Positions 17,648 to 25,769 of a stretch of 64,000 nt of DNA are shown here, one piece after another (the first letter of the stretch is position 1; every line of letters starts with the position of its first letter). Under the pieces are notes generated by a model, which saw only the letters and a list, made by a program, of their open reading frames with translations, had not been told where the DNA came from and searched no databases. Position numbers and translations under genes: made by a program. Source of the stretch: JAJTHC01 sp044358835 (GTDB lineage Bacteria; Cyanobacteriota; Vampirovibrionia; Vampirovibrionales; JAJTHC01); contig JBIKNF010000003.1 in assembly GCA_044358835.1 (NCBI GenBank), positions 62,001 through 126,000 of the forward strand, given 5' to 3'.

Positions 17648-17727
17648 GGATACAGAGAAAGTGGATTTACTCCCTCTCCCTTAGGAAGAGGGAGTAAAAC
17701 GCCCTTTCGCAGAGCCTTCTATATAAG
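17648..17727. mobile_element. MITE-like repeat, short copy
   Basis: Contains a 12-bp stem (TTTACTCCCTCT and AGAGGGAGTAAA, 17666-17698) and a right end, CTTTCGCAGAGCCTTCTATA, that matches the right end of the larger element at 33039-33221. The left flank GAGAAAGTGGATTTACTCCC matches that element's left end GCGAAAGTGGGGTTTACTCC with a few changes. It looks like an internally deleted copy with a degraded left end. No coding capacity. Confidence 0.6.
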
Positions 17728-17782
17728 CCACATAAAACCGAAACAGCGTAGACACCATAAACCCTAGGCCCCTGCACACACC

Positions 17783-17811
17783 CAAAAAAATGGAGACTTG
17801 GGGAAGTCTCC
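17783..17811 (-). terminator. Intrinsic terminator for the small gene at 17904
   Basis: A perfect 8-bp stem, GGAGACTT and AAGTCTCC, with a 4-base loop, followed on the minus strand by A and seven T. It lies about 90 bases after the stop of the small minus-strand gene and fits it well. Confidence 0.8.
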
Positions 17812-17903
17812 TGAACTATAAATAAAACATTTTCTCAAAATAAAAGGGGGAACAAAACCGAATATTTACTTACAGGTAAGGAACGGAGGGGGGTCAATAC
17901 GGC

Positions 17904-18134
17904 TTAGGCGAAGAGGTTTAGTCTTTTGGCTTGGCCTTCGCGCTGAACAGTAGGCTTCAAGGCGGTAGGGGTGTTCACAAACGGCATCAAGCCAGAACGG
18001 GGATTTACGCTTAAATCCACAGACGTTTTAATGGCTGGTTGCGGAGTATTTGACGCAAGTAAGGGTTTAGACACATTACTGTGTAGGTTGGCGGTATTGT
18101 TGGTGTTCATCGAATAAAAACAGCTGATTGACAT
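17904..18134 (-). CDS. Small hypothetical protein
   Basis: A 76-residue low-complexity protein rich in Asn, Pro, Ser and Thr, with no recognised domain. A downstream terminator and an upstream box (CCTTCACAAGATTAAG) shared with two lineage-specific genes at 55180 and 58241 support it as a real gene. Start choice is uncertain: ATG at 18134 has AGGA about 11 bases upstream; an ATG at 18146 and one at 18110 are also in frame. Its N-terminus (MSISCFYS) faintly resembles the MSINALS start of the 58241 product. Confidence 0.55.
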   Translation of the reverse strand: MSISCFYSMNTNNTANLHSNVSKPLLASNTPQPAIKTSVDLSVNPRSGLMPFVNTPTALKPTVQREGQAKRLNLFA

Positions 18135-18186
18135 GGGAGATTGCATCCTATGTTAGAGGGCTGAGTGAGTGAATGACCCTTAAAGA

Positions 18187-18202
18187 CCTTCACAAGATTA
18201 AG
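18187..18202 (-). promoter_or_regulatory. Shared upstream box (copy 1)
   Basis: CCTTCACAAGATTAAG lies about 53 bases upstream of the small gene at 17904-18134. Close matches occur at 55926-55942 and 58922-58937, also 60-80 bases upstream of unrecognised minus-strand genes. Function unknown; it may be a promoter element or part of a common 5' leader. Confidence 0.4.
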
Positions 18203-18210
18203 ATACAACA

Positions 18211-18264
18211 GACTATGTGACGACTATGTGACGATTTTCGTCTTTTTTTGTGACAGTTTGTCAC
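18211..18264. promoter_or_regulatory. Direct repeats and palindrome between nupC and the small gene
   Basis: Two perfect tandem 11-bp copies of GACTATGTGAC (18211-18232) are followed by the palindrome GTGACAGTTTGTCAC (18250-18264). GTGAC recurs in both. The arrangement in a divergent intergenic region looks like a regulator-binding site. The half-site spacing does not match CRP/FNR (one base too long), so the regulator is not identified. Confidence 0.45.
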
Positions 18265-18404
18265 TTTTTCGTCGGGCTTTAAGCGTGTTTGGCGCATTGG
18301 GATGGCTCAAGAGACGCTTGTAGAGAAAAAGCCCCTGTATTTGCGTCGGGCTTTATGTTAAACTTCTACAAAAATAGCCCTCAACCCTTTAGGATGATCA
18401 ATCG

Positions 18405-19826
18405 ATGAACTTTTATTGGCTGTTACCGCCCGCTATTGGTATTTTTCTCTTGTTGGCCACCACGTGGTGTTTTTCAGAACATCGCTTTCGTGTGGATTGG
18501 GGGCTCATTCTGCGTGCGATGGCCTTGCAGATTCTGCTGGCATTGTTACTGACGCAAGTGCCTCAAGCCCAAGTCGTTATGCTTTCTGTGGGCCAAGGCA
18601 TCGAACGTTTACAGCATTTCGCCAACCAAGGGGCGGCCTTCGTTTTTGGGGGGTTTATTTCTAATCCAGACGCGTTGAACCGTCTGTTTGGTGCCAACGG
18701 GGCCTTTGTTTTCGCCTTAAAACTCTTGCCTGTCTTAGTCTTTGTCGCCAGTTTGGTGTCAATCGCTTATTACTTGGGGATCCTTCAAATGGTGGTGCAA
18801 CTGGTTGCACGGCTCATGAACGCTGTTTTGGGCGTTTCAGGGGCAGAAGCCTTGTCCAACTGTGCGAGTGTCTTTGTGGGGCAGGTGGAAGCTCAAATGC
18901 TGGTTAAACCGTACTTAAAAAGCGTTACCAAATCGGAGTTGCTGGCCATGATGGCAGGGAGCTTGGCGTGCATTTCAGGCGGTATGATGGCGGTTTACAT
19001 CGGCATGGGGATTCCAGCAAGTGACCTCTTAACGGCTTCGCTCATGGCGATTCCGGCTAGTTTTGCGGTTGCCAAAATTTTGATCCCCGAAACACAAACC
19101 CCTGTGACCCAAGGGAACGTTCGCTTAGAAGTGGAACAAAAAGCGGTGAATGTGATTGATGCCGCTTCTCAAGGCGCCACAGAAGGCTGGCATATTGGCG
19201 TTAGTGTGCTGGCTATGCTCATTGCCTTTGTTTCATTAGTCGCTTTTTTAGATGCAGGCTTTGGCTTGTTCGGCAAACAACTCATGGCGTGGGGGGTGGC
19301 CCCTGAAGTGTGGGGGATTTCTTTGGCGCATTTAAGTATGTCTAGTCTTTTAGGGAAGCTTTTTTACTTCGTGGCCTTGGGTTTAGGGATACCCTCGCAA
19401 GACGCTCTAAGCGCAGGGAGCCTGTTGGGAACAAAGATGATCATCAATGAATTTGTGGCCTACTCTCAACTCAGCACTTTAATGAAGCAACAGAGCTTAG
19501 CCCCTGTGAGTCAAGTTATTTTGTCGGTGGCCTTGTGCGGTTTTGCGAACTTGGGTTCCATTGCCATTCAGCTTGGGGGACTTGGCGCCATGGTGCCAGA
19601 ACGTCGAAGTGATATTGCTTCGCTTGGGGTGAAGGCCATGCTTTGTGGTACGGTGGCGTCGTATTTGTCGGCAACGGTGATGGGCGGGGTGTTTTATATG
19701 AATCAGCTGGACAACGTCCCGACTTGGGCGCCTTTGGCGCTGATGATTTTGTGTGGGTTGGTGATGATGGGGAGCCATTTTTTGCAACGCCCCTTGCGAG
19801 ACGATGAACCGCGTCGTTTAAGGTAA
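18405..19826 (+). CDS. nupC: Concentrative nucleoside transporter, NupC/CNT family
   Basis: A 473-residue inner-membrane symporter for nucleosides. The family core is clear: the N-terminal helices, FVFGG near residue 80, VGQVEAQMLVKPYL (CNT signature EA), the gate and carboxy-terminal signature regions around LGTKMIINEFVAY and ALCGFANLGSIAIQLGGLG. AGGAT precedes the ATG. Length is somewhat greater than bacterial NupC (about 400) because of the extended middle and C-terminal segments. It may cooperate with the secreted 5'-nucleotidase at 25770 in nucleoside salvage (inference). Confidence 0.95.
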   Translation: MNFYWLLPPAIGIFLLLATTWCFSEHRFRVDWGLILRAMALQILLALLLTQVPQAQVVMLSVGQGIERLQHFANQGAAFVFGGFISNPDALNRLFGANGAFVFALKLLPVLVFVASLVSIAYYLGILQMVVQLVARLMNAVLGVSGAEALSNCASVFVGQVEAQMLVKPYLKSVTKSELLAMMAGSLACISGGMMAVYIGMGIPASDLLTASLMAIPASFAVAKILIPETQTPVTQGNVRLEVEQKAVNVIDAASQGATEGWHIGVSVLAMLIAFVSLVAFLDAGFGLFGKQLMAWGVAPEVWGISLAHLSMSSLLGKLFYFVALGLGIPSQDALSAGSLLGTKMIINEFVAYSQLSTLMKQQSLAPVSQVILSVALCGFANLGSIAIQLGGLGAMVPERRSDIASLGVKAMLCGTVASYLSATVMGGVFYMNQLDNVPTWAPLALMILCGLVMMGSHFLQRPLRDDEPRRLR

Positions 19827-19949
19827 GCTTGGCACACAATTCCTTCATTAAAGAGCTTCAACAGGCTTCTTAGTTCACGCAAGGGGCTTTCTATAGAACG
19901 CTTAAAAATAGTGGGGTTTAGCGACTGGGCAAAGGGCTTAAAAATACGT

Positions 19950-20170
19950 TATACTGAAAAAGAGTGGCTTTTTTGAACGGGCCTTCACACCCTCAAAAAA
20001 TCATTGAAAATCGAGTAAAAAACGGGGCTAGTGTGTGTCAAAAATGAGGGTTTTGTGTGTCAAAAACAGGTATTCTGTGGGCCAAAAAAGGGGTTTCTGT
20101 GTGACAAAAACCCCTATTCTGTGTGTCAAAAATCGAATTTCGTGTGTCGAAAATTAGGCCGTTTTTATAC
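19950..20170 (+). repeat. Tandem 21-22 bp repeat element, copy 1
   Basis: Begins with a flank, ATACTGAAAAAGAGTGGCTT, that is found inverted at 53103-53122, then GGCCTTCACACCC, then TTGAAAATCGAG. From 20032 six units of 20-22 bases follow, each with the frame TGTGTGTCAAAAA plus seven variable bases ending in TTC. The internal variable bases partly mirror each other (for example AGGGGTTTC and ACCCCTATTC). The units are mostly 22 bases, not a multiple of three, so the array is not protein-coding. It fills the nupC-rlpA gap. Confidence 0.85.
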
Positions 20171-20209
20171 GTCGGTCCTGCTGTTTGGCCTCGTTTTTTG
20201 AACGTTCGT

Positions 20210-21310
20210 TTAGTTTAACACTTCGAGACGAACTTTCGCTACGCCTGAAGACACGGCGCCAATGGCTTGAGCCGCTGCTTTAGAAAGGTCAATCACACGA
20301 TGGTGGCTATAGGGCCCTCGGTCCGTGATTTTAACCACACAGCTTTTGCCGTTTCGTTCATTGGTGACTTTTACTTTGGTGCCAAAGGGCAAGGTTTTAT
20401 GAGCGGCCGTCATATGATTCATGTTAAAACGTGAACCATCTGCTGATTTACGACCGTGAAATCCTGGCCCATACCAAGAGGCAACACCTTTAGCAATAAA
20501 GCGTCCAGACGCCTTTAAGTCAAACATAGAAGGGGGACTGACGGGCTTTTCACCTAGTGCGATGCGGAGCTGTTTCATCCACGATTTAGCTAAGGAATCT
20601 AAAGGCACGTGAGCCGCCAAGGCGTTGGATTCATCCACCACAGTCACGAGAGCCTTACCAATCATGAGCTTATAATTGCCCTCCGCTTCACGTTCCAAGT
20701 GAACATCTTGATAGCGAAGCGGTGATTTGGCCAGCCCCCTTAAGCGATCCGCCACTTGCTTTGAACGCAAGTACGGCGTTAAAAACCCTAATTTTGAACG
20801 AAAACGAAACACTTCTTGTTCATTGATGTAGAAGCCGGCTTCTTCCAACGTTTTATTGTAAACAGTTCGCAAGGAATAAGGCAATTCATGTTCAAATAGG
20901 TTGTTTATCGTCATGTGATCAGGCAAGGACTGTAAGTGCCGCGTGAGCACGAGACTAAACTGTTCTTGGCGTTCTTTATGAGCGTCTTGTTCAAAAAAAG
21001 TACCCTGAGTCTTGTGAACAACAGAGGTGTTTTTGCTGAGTGAAGTCCCTGTCGTGACGGGGGCTTCAAAAGGCTTATGGGCTTTAACGGCACTAGAAGG
21101 GATCAAACCTTCAGCAAAAGCGATATCATCCATTAAGGGGGGACTGGCCAGTATTTTTTTACTTTGATCCGGCCGAAGATTTTGGTGTTCGTTGCTAGGC
21201 AAGGAAGGCGCTTGTTCATGAGCGTCACATAATAGAACGTTCCAGTGGGAAGCAATCAGTAAAGCCAACACTAAACAAGCCAACGCATTTTTATTCTTTC
21301 CATCTCTCAT
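20210..21310 (-). CDS. rlpA: RlpA-family septal/rare lipoprotein, lytic transglycosylase
   Basis: A 366-residue exported protein with a hydrophobic signal sequence (residues about 8-30). The C-terminal double-psi beta-barrel is typical of RlpA: GVASWYGPGFHGRKSADGSRF, MTAAHKTLPFGTKVKVTN and the catalytic-site KITDRGPYSHHRVIDLS. In known members it cleaves naked glycan strands at the septum. The middle region (residues about 100-260) is unassigned and longer than in E. coli. No SPOR domain is seen. No lipobox cysteine is certain, although a Cys occurs at the end of the signal segment. Confidence 0.93.
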   Translation of the reverse strand: MRDGKNKNALACLVLALLIASHWNVLLCDAHEQAPSLPSNEHQNLRPDQSKKILASPPLMDDIAFAEGLIPSSAVKAHKPFEAPVTTGTSLSKNTSVVHKTQGTFFEQDAHKERQEQFSLVLTRHLQSLPDHMTINNLFEHELPYSLRTVYNKTLEEAGFYINEQEVFRFRSKLGFLTPYLRSKQVADRLRGLAKSPLRYQDVHLEREAEGNYKLMIGKALVTVVDESNALAAHVPLDSLAKSWMKQLRIALGEKPVSPPSMFDLKASGRFIAKGVASWYGPGFHGRKSADGSRFNMNHMTAAHKTLPFGTKVKVTNERNGKSCVVKITDRGPYSHHRVIDLSKAAAQAIGAVSSGVAKVRLEVLN

Positions 21311-21944
21311 GAGGCTGGAATCTCCGTACTTGCTAAACTTAAGTGCTCCGTGTATAGCATCACCGCTACCGTTGAATGACCAAACAGCTCTTTACTGTGG
21401 ATTCAATTGTGCCTTGTATTATTTCACAAGGGGGTAACCGCAATGGGGAAATGCTCGGTCATCAGTCAAAACTCAGGGGAACTTCACAAAGCTTCCGTGG
21501 TTTAGGTCGAAAGTGGGGTTTAGCCACCGTCTTTTCCGCATACAGTTCGCAGCCTAAGCCGCATCGAAAGGCGATAAATACTTGGTTTCATAAGTGTTTT
21601 ATACACACCAAAGGATTTAAGGCGTTCCGCAATGCCATATTAGCATAGCTGACTAGAAAGGCAAGCATTTTTTAAAAAAGCTTCCATTAGATGGTGGGCT
21701 TTGTCCTCTAAATTCTAGGGGGAGTGTTTTTTGGCTGTGTCGCGCTCCATCTAATGGAAGAGTTTATATGTGAAAAAGGGGAGGGGTCAGGCAGTAGAGT
21801 GATAGAACTTCCTTCATGTAAGTGATTTTTACCCCACGCGTTACGGGGACACACGAAGACTGACGTATAGTAAATACACAGAGAAAGAATACCAAATGTT
21901 CATGATGGACATTTTTTGAAAAAAGAGGAATAATAGCCCGCCCT
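21311..21944. other. Long gap between divergent rlpA and the pilus gene
   Basis: 634 bases with no convincing gene. An 80-base structure with perfect 14-bp inverted ends lies at 21681-21760. The part between 21376 and 21648 is open on the plus strand but has no ribosome-binding site and an atypical composition. The GC-richer stretch 21420-21570 contains short repeated strings (GTGG with TTTAGG/TTTAGC) that could fold; no known RNA family was recognised. Confidence 0.5.
21681..21760. repeat. Perfect 14-bp inverted repeat, 52-base loop
   Basis: CTTCCATTAGATGG at 21681-21694 and CCATCTAATGGAAG at 21747-21760 are exact inverted copies. The loop is not coding. It could be a remnant of a small mobile element or a long hairpin; there is no flanking T run typical of a terminator. 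Confidence 0.7.
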
Positions 21945-23564
21945 ATGATGATTTTAGCTACCCCCCAAAACGGCGTTGTGTCTTTAGTCTTTTCATCTGA
22001 CTTTTCAAGGCTTGAATTAGTGTGGATCAACACACAGTCCGGGCAAATAATCAATGCAGGGTATATTCCAATCAGTAGTATTGATTTAAATACTCGATCC
22101 GTTTTAGTGCCTGATAATTTTTTGGAAAGTGTTCAATCATTATTTCAAGAACTGAATATTCCGCCTAATTTGCCCGTTACGTTGGTGTTGCCTAGTTTTT
22201 ATACGCGTATGCTTGGTTTGCCCCCAAGTATGCATGAAAAAGACCTACATGCCATATTATTAAGTGAAGCAGAACGTTCGGTTTTATTTAGGCGTGAAGT
22301 ACCCGCCCTAGATTGGTTGTTTTTAAATGTGGAAGACGATGAAAATGAATACTGTGTGTATACGGCGTATCCACTTTCTGCGTTAACCACTTTATTGGGT
22401 ATTTTGGATCAACTCAACATCAATCTTTATTCGGTTGAAAGTAATGTGACGGCCGTTATAAAAGGGTTGATTAGTACGGGGACCCTGGCTAATGATGGTC
22501 AAAAACGACTTCTTTCCATTTTTAATGAAACGAACTCTACTAATTTAGTGCTAGAAGGAGCCAACATCACTAGCTTGATTGAAGCCCCTCTCTCGTCTCA
22601 GAACATTAATGCATCGGATCTGGTAAGCGATTTACAGCAAGACATTAGTACGTTAAGTGATTTACTACAAGATTATAATGAAGCCATTGTGGTGCATAAT
22701 AATTCCAAAGTGTCTCCGCAATTATTGGCAAGTGCTTTTGAACAATTTGATGAAGTGGTGTTGGTTGAACAAAACCCTGAAACGATTGCGTCCTTAGGGG
22801 CACAAAAACCTTTATACCCTTGTACGGTTGAAGCTTTAGGGGCGGCGATGTTTAAGGAATTGGCTTCATTTGGGAGTTTAAACTTGCTCCCTCAAGAACG
22901 TCAACTTGAAGTGATGGTGGCGGATTACCGCACCAAGATTCTACCCTTTGCTATAGCCGCGAATGTTGTGGTTTTAGTGTTAGTTCTTTCAGTGTACGGT
23001 GTGCTTTCTGCTTTAAATTTTAGTAAAAGCTTGAGTTTGCAAGAAGTAAATAAGAAAATTATCAATCACAAGGCACCAGTTGTTTCGCCTGAAATTTACG
23101 CCAAAGAACTGTGGTTGAAACGTTATGGTGATTTTAATGTCAAAGTGGTCAAATGGTTTACTGCTGTTCAAAAAGAGTTGCCTAGCACGATATGGTTCAA
23201 TTCGGTTTCTTTGCAAGCAGTGAATGGTAAAAGTTTTTTACGTCTAGAAGGGGGGAGCCAAAATGGGCAAGAAATCGCCGGCTATTTTCAAAAAATACAA
23301 CCTCCCTTTCTGGCCGAAAAATTGACGTATTCCCAAGTGCAACCGACTTCCTTAAACATAACCCCTTCTTTATCTCCCGTTAAGTCCGAAACAACCCCAA
23401 CTTCTACAGCGAGCACGGCGAGTGGCTTAGACAAGGTGAATAGTACGGATGTTTACTATAAATGGCAAGCTCAAGCAGGGACTGATCCAAGTGTTGAGCC
23501 CACCACAGGAGCTACGCCTGCTACTTCGTCTCCACTTCCTAGTCTTGCCCCAGCGAACCATTAA
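21945..23564 (+). CDS. Type IV pilus inner-membrane protein, PilM-PilN fusion-like
   Basis: A 539-residue protein with two recognisable parts. Residues about 1-310 look like the actin-like PilM/GspL cytoplasmic fold (paired beta strands, VTLVLPSFYTRMLGLP and a later SVESNVTAVIKGL-type segment). A single membrane helix follows near 330-352. The remainder is a periplasmic PilN-like region with a short coiled coil and an alpha/beta domain (ELPSTIWFNSVSLQ). The tail is rich in Ser, Thr and Pro. Usually PilM and PilN are separate; here they are joined, as in GspL. It is followed by a PilO-like gene. The ribosome-binding site (GAGGA) is rather far from the ATG. Confidence 0.7.
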   Translation: MMILATPQNGVVSLVFSSDFSRLELVWINTQSGQIINAGYIPISSIDLNTRSVLVPDNFLESVQSLFQELNIPPNLPVTLVLPSFYTRMLGLPPSMHEKDLHAILLSEAERSVLFRREVPALDWLFLNVEDDENEYCVYTAYPLSALTTLLGILDQLNINLYSVESNVTAVIKGLISTGTLANDGQKRLLSIFNETNSTNLVLEGANITSLIEAPLSSQNINASDLVSDLQQDISTLSDLLQDYNEAIVVHNNSKVSPQLLASAFEQFDEVVLVEQNPETIASLGAQKPLYPCTVEALGAAMFKELASFGSLNLLPQERQLEVMVADYRTKILPFAIAANVVVLVLVLSVYGVLSALNFSKSLSLQEVNKKIINHKAPVVSPEIYAKELWLKRYGDFNVKVVKWFTAVQKELPSTIWFNSVSLQAVNGKSFLRLEGGSQNGQEIAGYFQKIQPPFLAEKLTYSQVQPTSLNITPSLSPVKSETTPTSTASTASGLDKVNSTDVYYKWQAQAGTDPSVEPTTGATPATSSPLPSLAPANH

Positions 23565-23591
23565 TTGATTGAGTCTATAAAGGTTTTACCC

Positions 23592-24572
23592 ATGCGAAAC
23601 ACAGCCCATTCCGTCTTTGGCCCTAGTCATCCTGCGTTTACTAAAGTCCTTCAAACCCCTGAAGTCTTATTGGGAGTAACGGGGATTGTCGTGATTTTAT
23701 TAATTGCCTTTAATGTCTTGTTTTCTTCTGTACTGGCTTCTGCCACACAAATTAATAAAGACATTGTAACGAAAGAACAAGAACTGAAAGACAAAGAAGC
23801 GTTAGATGTTTTATTGGTGCAACTAAAAAGCGAAGCGGATCAAAATACCACCGATCTATTAACGATGGAGCCAGGTGAGATTGCTTCGGTGAAGATTTTT
23901 AACTTTCTAAAAGAATTAGAAGCGTTAAGTGCAGATCCACTTAATTTGCCTGAACCGCATCATCAAGTGTCCATTTTTCATGTGGAACAGGTACTGAATG
24001 CCCCTGCTGCTGGAACGCCAGCAACGCCTCCTGCTCAAGCCGCGGCAACAAAGAACCTCTTTAGTCCGGAAGTTGCCCCCTTTTCTGTCGCTGAACTGGC
24101 CCCACTTAATTTGAATATACCTGCTGACCTGTACACGTATAAAATAGATATACGGGGTTCGTATCTTGGACTGGTCAACTTTTTGAGAAAAGTGGCCATT
24201 CACTCCCCATTCGTGGGGATTAAGAGTGTGGAACTTAAGGTGGATCCAGAGGCTCCAAGTGTCTTATTATTTAGGAATGTGCCTCCCCCTTCTGCCTTAG
24301 TAAGCACCACCCCAAAGCAGCCATCTATTTCGACCACAACAGGAACAACAGGAACAATAGGAGCTCCCGCTTCAGGGGCGCCTCCCGCTTTGCCGAGCGA
24401 ACTTGTCAAACAATTTTTTGTGGATTCTTCTAAAAAAGCCAACACCCCATTGGTGATGACGTTAACCGTCGATATTTTCTTGAGTAGTGGGACTTCAACC
24501 ACCGAAGCCTCTTCTCCTGATACAATAACACCAGATGCCAATTCAGGAACGCCTGCCCCCCCTGCGGGCTAG
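23592..24572 (+). CDS. PilO-like type IV pilus assembly protein
   Basis: A 326-residue protein with one N-terminal membrane helix (around residues 23-50), a coiled coil (ATQINKDIVTKEQELKDKEALD) and a C-terminal ferredoxin-like domain (YKIDIRGSYLGLVNFLRKVAI) typical of PilO/GspM. This would form the inner-membrane alignment complex with the preceding PilM-PilN-like protein. AAAGG eight bases upstream supports the ATG at 23592 rather than a TTG nine codons earlier. Long Pro/Ala/Thr-rich linkers interrupt the fold, and the tail is Pro/Thr-rich as in its neighbour. No pilP or pilQ follows. Confidence 0.72.
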   Translation: MRNTAHSVFGPSHPAFTKVLQTPEVLLGVTGIVVILLIAFNVLFSSVLASATQINKDIVTKEQELKDKEALDVLLVQLKSEADQNTTDLLTMEPGEIASVKIFNFLKELEALSADPLNLPEPHHQVSIFHVEQVLNAPAAGTPATPPAQAAATKNLFSPEVAPFSVAELAPLNLNIPADLYTYKIDIRGSYLGLVNFLRKVAIHSPFVGIKSVELKVDPEAPSVLLFRNVPPPSALVSTTPKQPSISTTTGTTGTIGAPASGAPPALPSELVKQFFVDSSKKANTPLVMTLTVDIFLSSGTSTTEASSPDTITPDANSGTPAPPAG

Positions 24573-24606
24573 GGTTTCAAGTAAGGCATCTAGTAAGGAA
24601 GGATGC

Positions 24607-25560
24607 TTGAAACTTTGTGTCGTTGGGAAAGGTCGCATGCTTCATGCGTTGATGAACGCTTTGATGGACTATCATCAAGCAGGGCGGGTTCAGGTGCTGG
24701 CTGTCGTGACTTCTTTGCACGAACAGGCCCCCGTTCAATGGAATGAAGCAGGGGTTTCCTTTATTCAGTGTTCTCAAGGCATTCAAGAACCCGCGCTATT
24801 GCATCACCTTCAAGAAGTTCTCAAGCCTGAGGTGATTCTTTTGGCGTCGTGGGGAGAGATTTTAAGCGCAACAACTTTAGCGTCCTTAGCCCCGATGAAG
24901 GTGTGGAACTTGCATCCTTCTTTACTGCCTGCCCATCGAGGGGTGAATCCTTATCTGGCGAGTATTTTAGCAGGGGACTCCGAAAGTGGGCTGACCTTGC
25001 ATCAGTTGGAAGCAGGCATAGATGAAGGGAAGATATTGGCCCAGCGTTCTGTACCTATAACACTGGGGATGAGTGGCTTGGACTTGCAAGCACGAACGCT
25101 ACAGGAACTCCCCTTGCTTGTTGAAGCCTTATTGAGTCAACTAGACGCAATGGGCTTAGAAGCCTACCATCAAAGTGCGACAGCACAAAGGCTATGGGGG
25201 GCTTCTCATCACCGTTTGGCCTGCATCACGCAAGTGATTTTAAATCCAACATCGCCTTTTGAAGTGTTGAAACGACAGGCTCAAGCCGTACGTGGGTGGA
25301 TGCCCTGCTTACTTCCTTTGGGCAAGGGGTTTGCTTTAGGCGTGGAGTCGTTTCATTCGCGTGAACCGAATCACTCCGCGGTCTTTCAGTGGGAACATCC
25401 TGTGTCAGGAAAAATCGGTTTTGTTACAGGAAACGCCCTATATTATAAGGGGTTTAAATGCCCCTGCTGGATTGGTTTAATGGCTTGGCTGGCAAGAGTT
25501 TTAAGGAGTTTGGGCTCTTTTAACTTAACAGCCAAATGTAACAATTTAGGCATCTTTTAG
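24607..25560 (+). CDS. Formyltransferase-family protein (Fmt/PurN-like fold)
   Basis: A 317-residue protein with the formyltransferase hallmark: the N-terminal Rossmann strand LKLCVVGKG, then NLHPSLLPAHRGVNPYLASI, GDSESGLTLHQL and EAGIDEGKIL, which gives the Asn-His-Asp catalytic triad. It could transfer a formyl group from formyl-tetrahydrofolate to a sugar amine, tRNA or another amine. A C-terminal beta domain like that of Fmt is plausible. A TTG start at 24607 preceded by AAGGAAGGA is preferred, since it gives the family N-terminus and removes overlap with the PilO-like gene. Distinct from def, so probably not the translation initiation Fmt, although that cannot be excluded. Confidence 0.75.
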   Translation: MKLCVVGKGRMLHALMNALMDYHQAGRVQVLAVVTSLHEQAPVQWNEAGVSFIQCSQGIQEPALLHHLQEVLKPEVILLASWGEILSATTLASLAPMKVWNLHPSLLPAHRGVNPYLASILAGDSESGLTLHQLEAGIDEGKILAQRSVPITLGMSGLDLQARTLQELPLLVEALLSQLDAMGLEAYHQSATAQRLWGASHHRLACITQVILNPTSPFEVLKRQAQAVRGWMPCLLPLGKGFALGVESFHSREPNHSAVFQWEHPVSGKIGFVTGNALYYKGFKCPCWIGLMAWLARVLRSLGSFNLTAKCNNLGIF

Positions 25561-25671
25561 CATAATCAACATACAAATGACTCACATTTTGAATGAAGCT
25601 GATACAATAAGAACATATCAAATAAATGATTTATTTTTTGATTTGACCCTATATCATTACCCTATTCACTC

Positions 25672-25700
25672 AGGATGATTTTAAAATCATCCTTTTTTTT
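25672..25700 (+). terminator. Intrinsic terminator after the pilus/formyltransferase genes
   Basis: AGGATGATTTT and AAAATCATCCT form a perfect 11-bp stem with almost no loop, followed by a run of eight T. It ends the transcript from 21945. Confidence 0.9.
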
Positions 25701-25708
25701 TATCTTTT

Positions 25709-25720
25709 GGATACTATAAT
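25709..25720 (+). promoter_or_regulatory. Probable promoter of the 5'-nucleotidase gene
   Basis: GGATACTATAAT with a perfect -10 TATAAT at 25715-25720, about 50 bases before the start. The string matches the def promoter region at 6799. No -35 box is evident. Confidence 0.5.
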
Positions 25721-25769
25721 ACAGTAGGGGTGGGTATAAGAAGACCCCTCATCATAAAGGGCAACATGT

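Noticed and set aside
20032..20162. CRISPR-like array of TGTGTGTCAAAAA units
   Set aside because: Unit length is 20-22 bases with no separate conserved repeat and unique spacer of normal length (about 28-37 plus 30-40), and no cas genes are nearby.
21376..21648. 90-residue plus-strand reading frame in the rlpA-pilus gap
   Set aside because: No ribosome-binding site, odd composition, and no family resemblance; likely chance.
21311..21700. c-di-AMP (ydaO) riboswitch upstream of rlpA, suggested by the presence of cdaA
   Set aside because: The characteristic GACAGCTAACCTC-type consensus is not present in this region on either strand.
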